A model generated the notes under the pieces. It worked only from the letters and a program-made list of their open reading frames with translations. It searched no databases and had not been told where the DNA came from. Of a stretch of DNA of 64,000 nt, positions 57,091 to 64,000 are shown piece by piece. Made by a program: the position numbers and the translations under genes. Positions within the stretch are counted from its first letter, which is position 1; every line of letters starts with the position of its first letter. Origin of the DNA: Diplocarpon mali (taxonomy: Eukaryota > Ascomycota > Leotiomycetes > Helotiales > Drepanopezizaceae); NCBI GenBank assembly GCA_024741835.1, contig JAENRP010000089.1, positions 93,373-157,372 on the forward strand, in the 5' to 3' direction.

Positions 57091-59960
57091 GTCTATGCGT
57101 TAATTATCGGAAACTGAACGCCCTAACAAAGAAAGACCCCTACCCGATTCCATTTATCAATAAGATAATAGTACGCATATCGAAAGCTTATGTTTTTATA
57201 AAAATCAATATATAATAAGCTTTCTACTATATCCGCATATTAGCTGACGCTAAGGACCTAACTACCTTCTGTATGCGTTATAGGACCTATAAATATAAGG
57301 TTTTGCCATTTAGGCTAATAAATAGGCCTGCTACCTTTTAAAGGTTTATTAATAATATTCTCCTTAACTACCTTAACGATTTCTACTTTACCTACTTAAA
57401 TAATATTCTAATCTACTTAGAAAACTCCCTTAACTATAAGATTTATATTAAAAAGATCTTAGGAATTCTCTAATGCTATAGCCTTTAAGTAGATATTAAG
57501 AAAAGCGAGTTTAGAGTTATTAAAATTAAGTTCTTAGGGTTTATTATTAGAGTTTATAAAATTAAGGTAGACCTTAATAAGGTCTTAGTCATTTAGGAGT
57601 AGAAATACGCTAAGAATATACGCAGTATATAGAGCTTCTTAAGGTTTTATAACTTTTACTAAAGGTTTATTTAAAGCTATAGTTATATCTGCCGACCTTT
57701 AATAGCTCTTATAAGAAATGTTCCTTTTAACTTTAATAACATTTATAAAGAAGCTTAGGAAGCTTTGCACTTAAGCCTTTAAATAACCCCGATTTTATAC
57801 TACTATTACCCTTAGAAGCAGATAAGGCTTAAGACCGACGCCTCTGATAGCATAGTCGCTAGCGTACTCTTCTAACTTTAAGAAGACGATAACTACTACC
57901 TAATTGGGTACTTCTTAAAGATAATAAATAACGCTAAGCTAAATTACCTTATTTACAATAAGGAGCTCTTAGCGATTTTTAGATTATTCTATTAGTATAA
58001 GGCAGAGCTACTTAAGGCCTAGAAAACAGTATACGTATATATAGATTATAAAGCCTTTAAGTACTTTATAATAACTAAGGACTTAATAGCCTAGCAGGCT
58101 CGCTAAGCGGAGTTCTTTGCTAACTTTAACTTCCTTATTATATACTAAATAAGTATAATAAATACGCTAGCTAATACACTCTTACATCAAGACTAAGAGC
58201 TAACCCCTCTTAAGGCTAGGAAACGAGCTTTACGCTACTAGCAGCTCTTATTTAACAATAAGCTCTCTATAGAAGTACTTGCCACTAGAGGCGATTCTAC
58301 TCCCGGGCCTGGCCTACGAGTAACTTTAGCGTAGATCGATTCTACTCTTAGGCCCGGCCTACGAGTGACTTTAGCGCAGATCAATTCCACTCCTAGGCCT
58401 GGCCTACGAGTAACAACTATACCAATCGCGCTAATAAAGGCACCTACCGACCTAATATCTAAGGTTGAGTATAATATAGCGAACTACTATATTATTAATA
58501 AGGTCATTTAAGCTAATAAGACCTCCCTTAAGCTATAGAAGTTCTGAGATAAGGCGTAGAACTATAGCCTCAATTATAAACTTAGCTAAGGCAAACTCTT
58601 CTTCTAAGGTAGACTTATCGTACTATCCTAACCTCCTAAATTGCAAATAGCCTTAATTTGTTATATATATAAGCAACCTTGCGTTGTATATACTAGAATT
58701 AGGAAAATAAGACTTTTAATAGGAAGAAAATACTATTAGAAAAGCCTTAGTAGCAATATTAGCATTTATATCTAGAACTATTATTATTTAAAAATAAAAG
58801 CTTATTATAATAAGACCCTAGGTTTCTTATAACCCTTGCTAATTCTTAAACGAGTATACTAATACTTAACTATAGATTTTATAAAGTTCTTGCTTAACGA
58901 ACTTAGTTATAACTTTGCACTAATAATAATAGACCGATTATTAAAGAAGGTAGTATCGATCCTATGCTATAAGACAGTTGATGCGAAAGGCCTTATAAAG
59001 TTGTTTTTAATTTATTAGATACGCTATTTTAATATACTCGATTCAATTCTATTAAATAAAGGCGCCTAATTCGTCTCTACCTTTTAAAAAGAGCTCTATT
59101 AGATACTAAGTATAAAGGTTAAGCTAACTATAGCCTATAACCCTAATATCGATAGCTAAACTGAGATTATGAACTAGTACTTAAAATAATGCCTTAGACC
59201 GTTCTACTTATACTACTAAGATAATTAGAGTCGTCTCTTACCTTTAATAGATATTGCCTAATTAACCTTACCTTATAAATTGCTAAGGCAAATTTCCCCT
59301 TTTTAAGTACTAAACGGCTATAAAGCTCGCTCCTCTTGGAATTTAATTAACCTAAAGCCTTTATAAATAGTAACTAAGAGATTAAATTATAAAATAGCGC
59401 TTTATATAGCTATTAAAGCTTAAAAAGTAGTCTAATTTGCTTAATTATCTCTTTAAGTATAATAGGCTAAAATGAAACGGCTTGCAGATCTCTACTATTA
59501 GCCAGTTGATTAGATTATAGGAGATAATATACTAATTAGTATTAAAAATTAAAAACTAGACCGGCTAAGCCAAAAGCTCTTTAATAAGTAGTATAGCTTA
59601 ATAAAAGTACTAGAAAAGCTAAGAGAAAGCTAAAAGCTATAATTGCCTAATTTGCTTTATTCGATCTACCTTATTTTCCACTTGCACTTATTACGTAAAT
59701 ATATTCCCAACCTCCTACTAAGATAAGTCCAGGAACCTCTTGCCTTAATTAAAGTACTACTAGAATAAGAGGAGTAGGAGATAGAAGAAATAATTGGATC
59801 TTGTATTTAAGTTAAGAAGCTCGAATATTAGATTAAATAGAAAGGAGCTAATAAAGACCTCAAATAGTACTTATACTCTAATACTATAATAGTACTATAT
59901 ACTATTTGAGATTTCCATTTAAAAAACCCTTAAGCTAAAGGGCTACTAAAAGCGCTATTA
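57091..59960 (+). pseudogene. Outer element pol, right part (RT to chromodomain-like end)
   Basis: Continues the outer RT with VNYRKLNALTKKDPYPIPFI, AFYYIRILADAKDLTTFCMR and LNNILIYLEN, then an RNase H region, an array of the 23-bp motif at 58299-58411 in the linker before integrase, and an integrase core with DSQTEIMNQYLK. Stops mostly replace Gln codons. Confidence 0.8.
58299..58411 (+). repeat. Array 2 of the 23-bp near-palindromic motif (3 copies, 45-bp period)
   Basis: Copies at 58299-58321, 58344-58366 and 58389-58411 share ACTC..AGGCC and GGCCTACGAGT. In frame they give a 15-residue unit of the type STPRPGLRVTLAQID, located between RNase H and integrase of the outer element. Confidence 0.88.
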
Positions 59961-60104
59961 AGCTGGCTTAGGTTATATAATAATTATTGAGCTTAAGTGA
60001 GTCGGCGCAGTAGGTAAAGGAGGCTTCTAAAGGTCGATGGTCGATATATTAGTAAGAGTTAAGGAAGGAAGGTTACCCCTTTCTTCCCTATAGCTATATA
60101 TATA

Positions 60105-60410
60105 TTAATATCCTACTAATTAAGCAGTAGGGTCATATGATAATATATTAGAGTGATAGCTATATTACCTATCTTAATACCCTTACTTAGACCTTACTCC
60201 GATTGACTTGCAATTAGGAAAATAATAACTATCCTTTTGCGCTAATCTAACTCTTAAGTATCTCTTTAAATTAAAAAACAATTAATCAATAGCAACCTCT
60301 ATTGAAATCACCAATCCTACTTATAAGGCGGGACTAGGAGTTAAATTTCCAAAAGAGTTCCTTTATAAGACTATATGACTTGACTCGCAGTCTAGGCCCA
60401 GGAGTTGTCC
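60105..60410 (-). repeat. Candidate LTR or 3' end region of the copia-like element
   Basis: This lies between the end of the outer Ty3 coding sequence and the C-terminus of the copia RNase H on the minus strand. It contains two copies of the 23-bp motif (60319-60341, 60383-60405). Without the partner LTR in the window its borders cannot be fixed. Confidence 0.35.
60319..60405 (-). repeat. Array 3 of the 23-bp near-palindromic motif (2 copies)
   Basis: Two copies, 60319-60341 and 60383-60405, read ACTCCTAG.. and ACTCCTGGGCC.. on the minus strand. They sit outside the recognisable copia coding sequence. Confidence 0.7.
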
Positions 60411-60419
60411 TTAAGCCTA

Positions 60420-63400
60420 TTAAGCTCTTACTATCTTCTATAACCCTAGTATATCTTTAAATGCTTTAAACTTTGCAACTATCTCTAATAGCTTTATAAA
60501 TCCATTTGCTACTATTCAATCGATTGGAATATAGGTAATTGATAACTTATTCTTTATAATAAGGTTATAGATAAAGTAGTAGGCAATATTAATATATTTC
60601 GATCGCTTATATAAGTATAGATTCTTTACAAGTGCAATTGCCCTTATATTATTTGCTTAAAGATTAATATAGTTCTTATCTTATCTAATATACTTAGCGA
60701 AACTTATATCTTTTAAAACTTAGGCAATCTATAATCCTTATTTACAATTTGATAATATTAATATATATTTTGCCTTAGTGCTTGCGGTAGCTATTGATTT
60801 CTACTTCCTACTTCCTTATAATATAGGTCTACTATATAGCACTAATACGCTTCTAGATATACTTTTCCGACCTTTTATATTTGCCTAGTTGGAATCGGTA
60901 TATACTTTAAGCTTTGCGCTTATATATTTCATTAATCTATATCTTACCTTCTATATAATTATCAATTGAAGGTATCTTTTAAATCGCTTAACTGCGTTTT
61001 TATATTAAATCGTTAAATCCTTTAGGTTCTGATTAAGTTGCTTAATAATAAAGGCGATATTTAGTCTTATATATACTATAGTATATATAATTGCTCTAAT
61101 ATCCTATTAGTACTTCTTTAAATCTCCTCTTTACTTATTTTCATTAGTAGGCTCTAACTTATTATACTTTCCTTTAATTGGAGTACGCTTTAACTTAAAG
61201 TTAAGAGTATAAGCAAAGAGTCCTATTCGATTTAGGATCTTTTTAATATACTGCTCTTAATCTAATTAGAGTTCTTAAGTAGAGCGGTTCCTTATAACGC
61301 AGATACTAAAGATCTTATGAATTCCCCTTAGATCCTTAGTATTAAAACGTTTCCGAATCGTCATAAAGAACTAATCTAATTAAGTAGTTATCTTTACAAC
61401 TATAGCAATATCGTTAATATATAGTAGCAACTTGATTCTACGCTTAATATAAGTAAATAGATAAGGGTTAGCTAGGCTTTAAACGAATCCTATTTCTATT
61501 AGAGTAGAGCTATATAAGAGGTTCTAATTATAGGCTGATTATTTAAGCTTATAAATACTATAGAGTATATAGAAAGAGTGGCTAGCATATATAGGAATAC
61601 CGTTAGGTTGGGAGAGAAAAATCTATTCCTTTATAATCGCTTTAGTAAATGCATTTTTAATATTATACTATCTATATTTAAAGTCCTTAGCAGCTACTAT
61701 TATTATAAATATACAAAGGGTATTTATACGAACTATTAGCGCAAACGTATCGAAGTAGTCTTCTTTATACTATTAAGAGAAGCCTTTAGCTATAAGCCTT
61801 ACCTTATAACGTTCTAAGGTCCTATTTGTATATATCTTAATTATAAAGACCCACTTTATTAATATTAGGTTTATATCCTTTGGCGTTAGTTCCTCTATTT
61901 ATATACTATTTATAATAAGAGAGCTTATCTTCTTTTAAATTGCCTTACTCTATACTATTCTATTCTTTAGATTATTAATAGCTTTATCGTACGTCTTTAG
62001 AAGAGAGATTTTCATTATTCCCTTAGCGGCTAGGAATGTATTATCTTTATTAAAGCTCTATTGAAGTTTAAGCTTATAGATCCTATATGCTATTATAGCT
62101 TAGATACGCTTAGACTTGCGTTTATCTAAGGTGTCTTTCAGTTTTAGGTCTCTATTCCTCTTTAAAGACGTAGGTTCAGCTATAGGTTCTATAGGCTTAT
62201 TATCTAAGGAACCGCTTTCTAGTAGTAAAGGCTTATTATTACTTATACCTATTTTAAAAACATCCTTTACCTTAAGTGCTTTAACTAAAGGGATGATAAT
62301 ATTAAAGTTATTCTATACTTTAGGCAGTTCGCAGATAATAGGAATAGTCTATTCGGCCTTTAAGCGACTAATAGGTCGTTAATTAGCGGGTGCGCTTAAT
62401 ATGCCTAAGTTAAGAGAAAGGGATTATTAGTTTAGCTTAATAGTATTACTATTAAATAGTATACCTTACGAATCTCCAAGTATATAGAGCTTTAAGGATA
62501 GCTCCCTCCTATTTCAAGCTTTATTAAACTCAACTATTAAGGATATGATTACTTGCCTTAGATCTAGCATATATACTATCTATTGCTTTATTATCTATTT
62601 AATATACTTAATAAATATATATTCTTTACTTTAGTCTATTAGCTTCTTACTCTTTATATTCGCAGGCTAGGACTTTAGACTAATATAAGAGTAGTAGACG
62701 CTTTTAAAGACGTAGATATAGTCTAGGCTTAGTTTCTATTTAAAATATACTTTATATAGCGATATTTAAATGCTATTGACTATTAGTCTATTACCTATTC
62801 TATTTCGCAGGTATACGTCTGCCTTAACTGTAAGGTCTTAGAATTCCAGTAGTAGGTTAGCATTTTATAATAAAGCGCAATAGTTAGTCTTTACTTACTA
62901 AATGCTTCGCTTAGTAATGCTATTCTAGTAGGAACCTTTATATATTACAATTAGTTTATAATAAACTCCTTATTTTACCTATTTATTAAGCTTTACCTTA
63001 ATCTCTAATGCATTATTAGACCTAATAGCTATTAGCTTTAATTAAGTCTAGCGTTCTTTTATTACTTTTTAAGTTTCTAGCTTTTCTATAAGCTTAGATT
63101 TAGTCTTAGCGCAAATAGTTTATATCTATTAAATAGAGTTATCTACTATTTAAGAAAACTAATTATTTCCTTTAATTAAGGTTATAAATAGTCTAATAGT
63201 ATTAATAGATATTAGCGCTAGTATCGAATCTTTCTATAGACTAAGCTTAGTTTGCGTCCGATTTTAAAGTTTTATCAGCTTATAAATTTAGCATATTAGG
63301 TGATCCTTTAATACTTAGATCTTCTATTTTAAAATCAAGACCTTATATAAGCCCTTTAATTTCTCTAGCCTTAAATATATAAATCTTTTATATATTAGCT

Positions 63401-64000
63401 AATACTTTAATAGGCTTTCGGCTTTTAATAGCTTTAATAGCCTATCGTTAATTGATACTTTATTATTAGTAGTTAGAAAGGACTAGTAATAGCAGTTTAA
63501 GGTTTTACTATTTTCTAATTGCAAGCTTAGCTTAAGAGTTGTTTTTAATAAAACTGTAAGATCTACTTGCAGTCTTAGCTTAAGAGTCGATTTCCTAGAA
63601 ATAGCAAGATCTACTTACGATCTTAGCCTAGGAGTCATTTCTACGAATTTCACTTATAATCCTAGCTTAAGAGTTATTATTAGCAAATTTGCAGAATCTA
63701 CTTGCAGTCCTAGCTTAAGAGTCATTTCTACTAAATTCACTTATAATCCTAGCTTAAGAGTCATCTTTGAAGATACTTTATAATCTACTTATAGTCCTAG
63801 CTTAAGAGTCTATCTATTCTCCTTATCCTTACTTAATTATATTAAGGCGGAGAGTGCACTTTCCTTAAAGGAATCTATTTATAAGTTTAGCTTAAGAGTC
63901 AATTTCTATAATATTACCTTTAAAATAATATAAAGTCTATCTTTGATTTTAACTTTAAAGATCACTTTATAATTATTATTTATAAATTATATAAATTAAT
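60420..64000 (-). mobile_element. Ty1/copia-like retrotransposon, minus strand, RIP-decayed, truncated by the window
   Basis: On the minus strand the region from about 61400 to 60420 reads as copia RT and RNase H: RFNTKDLRGIHKI, ELYLDQEQYIKKILN, a DI-AFII stretch, KVYTDSN (RNase H YTDSDWA), KSISRSVLVLYSRPI, STKAKYI, then YKRSKYINIAYYFIYNLII and YIPID-x-IVANGFIKLLE. The order is RNase H at low coordinates, so the gag end lies beyond the right edge. Stops at Gln/Trp codons are frequent. The 62116-62382 plus-strand frame is a shadow. Confidence 0.8.
63517..63899 (-). repeat. Array 4 of the 23-bp near-palindromic motif (8 copies)
   Basis: Copies begin at 63517, 63565, 63613, 63652, 63700, 63739, 63787 and 63877; spacings are 39, 48 or 90 bp, all multiples of three. 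On the minus strand they read ACTC(T/C)TA(A/G)GCTA and end GTAAGT/GCAAGT. In the copia frame each gives DSQA-(R/K)-x-x-S, a different frame from that used in the Ty3 element. Confidence 0.85.

Larger units (their letters stand above)
46655..60100 (+). mobile_element. Outer Ty3/gypsy-like LTR retrotransposon, RIP-decayed and split
   Basis: It starts at TGTTACGGCCGC (46655), where the sequence turns abruptly AT-rich. A gag start with ATGCCACCTAAGAGAAG lies at 47909. A CCHC knuckle region (about 49127-49168) reads YYNYKAFSYYTIDY, all four zinc ligands having become Tyr. A protease-like stretch and the first part of the RT follow up to 50668. The element resumes at 57091 with LCVNYRKLNALTKKDPYPIP and continues through RT (YLNN in place of YLDD), RNase H and integrase with DSQTEIMNQYLK to a chromodomain-like end near 59960. 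Stops replace Gln codons throughout. I find no 3' LTR matching 46655-46950 in the window. Confidence 0.82.

Noticed and set aside
62116..62382. 88-codon open plus-strand frame in the copia region
   Set aside because: It is the antisense shadow of the minus-strand copia polyprotein, low in stops because RIP makes TAA/TAG mainly in the sense direction.
63517..63899. CRISPR-like regularly spaced repeats
   Set aside because: The repeats are degenerate, spacers are not unique spacer-like, spacings are multiples of three within a retrotransposon coding region, and the organism is eukaryotic.

Overview
This window comes from a filamentous ascomycete (Pezizomycotina). The genes have short introns of about 45-115 nt with GT-AG borders. 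The gene set is typically fungal: SUR7/PalI-type protein, Ppz-type phosphatase, cyanovirin-N homolog, 2EXR and DUF6604-type proteins. The repeats show heavy C-to-T / G-to-A decay, as expected from repeat-induced point mutation (RIP). A Leotiomycete is my guess; the sequence does not prove it. I found no tRNA, rRNA or CRISPR.

Region 1 (1-17 kb) is a conserved gene block: a 14-TM MFS transporter, a Sac1 phosphoinositide phosphatase, a Rab5-type GTPase, the MICOS subunit Mic60, a MEMO1 homolog and a small cyanovirin-N homolog. Intergenic gaps grow rightward. Exon borders were worked out by hand so that frames join and family motifs are restored.

Region 2 (17-30 kb) is gene-poor. It holds one SUR7/PalI-family membrane protein in a GC-rich block (about 20.2-25.2 kb), a decayed repeat near 19.4-19.9 kb, and a TIR-bounded element at 25216-26349 with a fold-back at its right end.

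Region 3 (30-46.6 kb) is accessory-like. It has an intact Ppz1-type phosphatase and an 80-aa C2H2 zinc-binding protein, followed by a broken DUF6604-type gene, an intact 2EXR protein, an F-box-like gene with one in-frame TGA, and a small orphan.

Region 4 (46.65-64 kb) is an AT-rich, RIP-decayed retrotransposon nest that starts abruptly. An outer Ty3/gypsy-like element (from 46655) is split inside its reverse transcriptase by a complete inner Ty3/gypsy-like element (50669-57085; 303-bp LTRs; CTTAC target duplication). Removing the insertion restores the outer RT frame. To the right lies a Ty1/copia-like element on the minus strand that runs off the window. A 23-bp near-palindromic motif occurs 16 times in this nest. 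It forms in-frame tandem arrays inside the outer Ty3 polyprotein (two sites) and the copia polyprotein, but is read in different frames there. This is the most unusual signal in the window.
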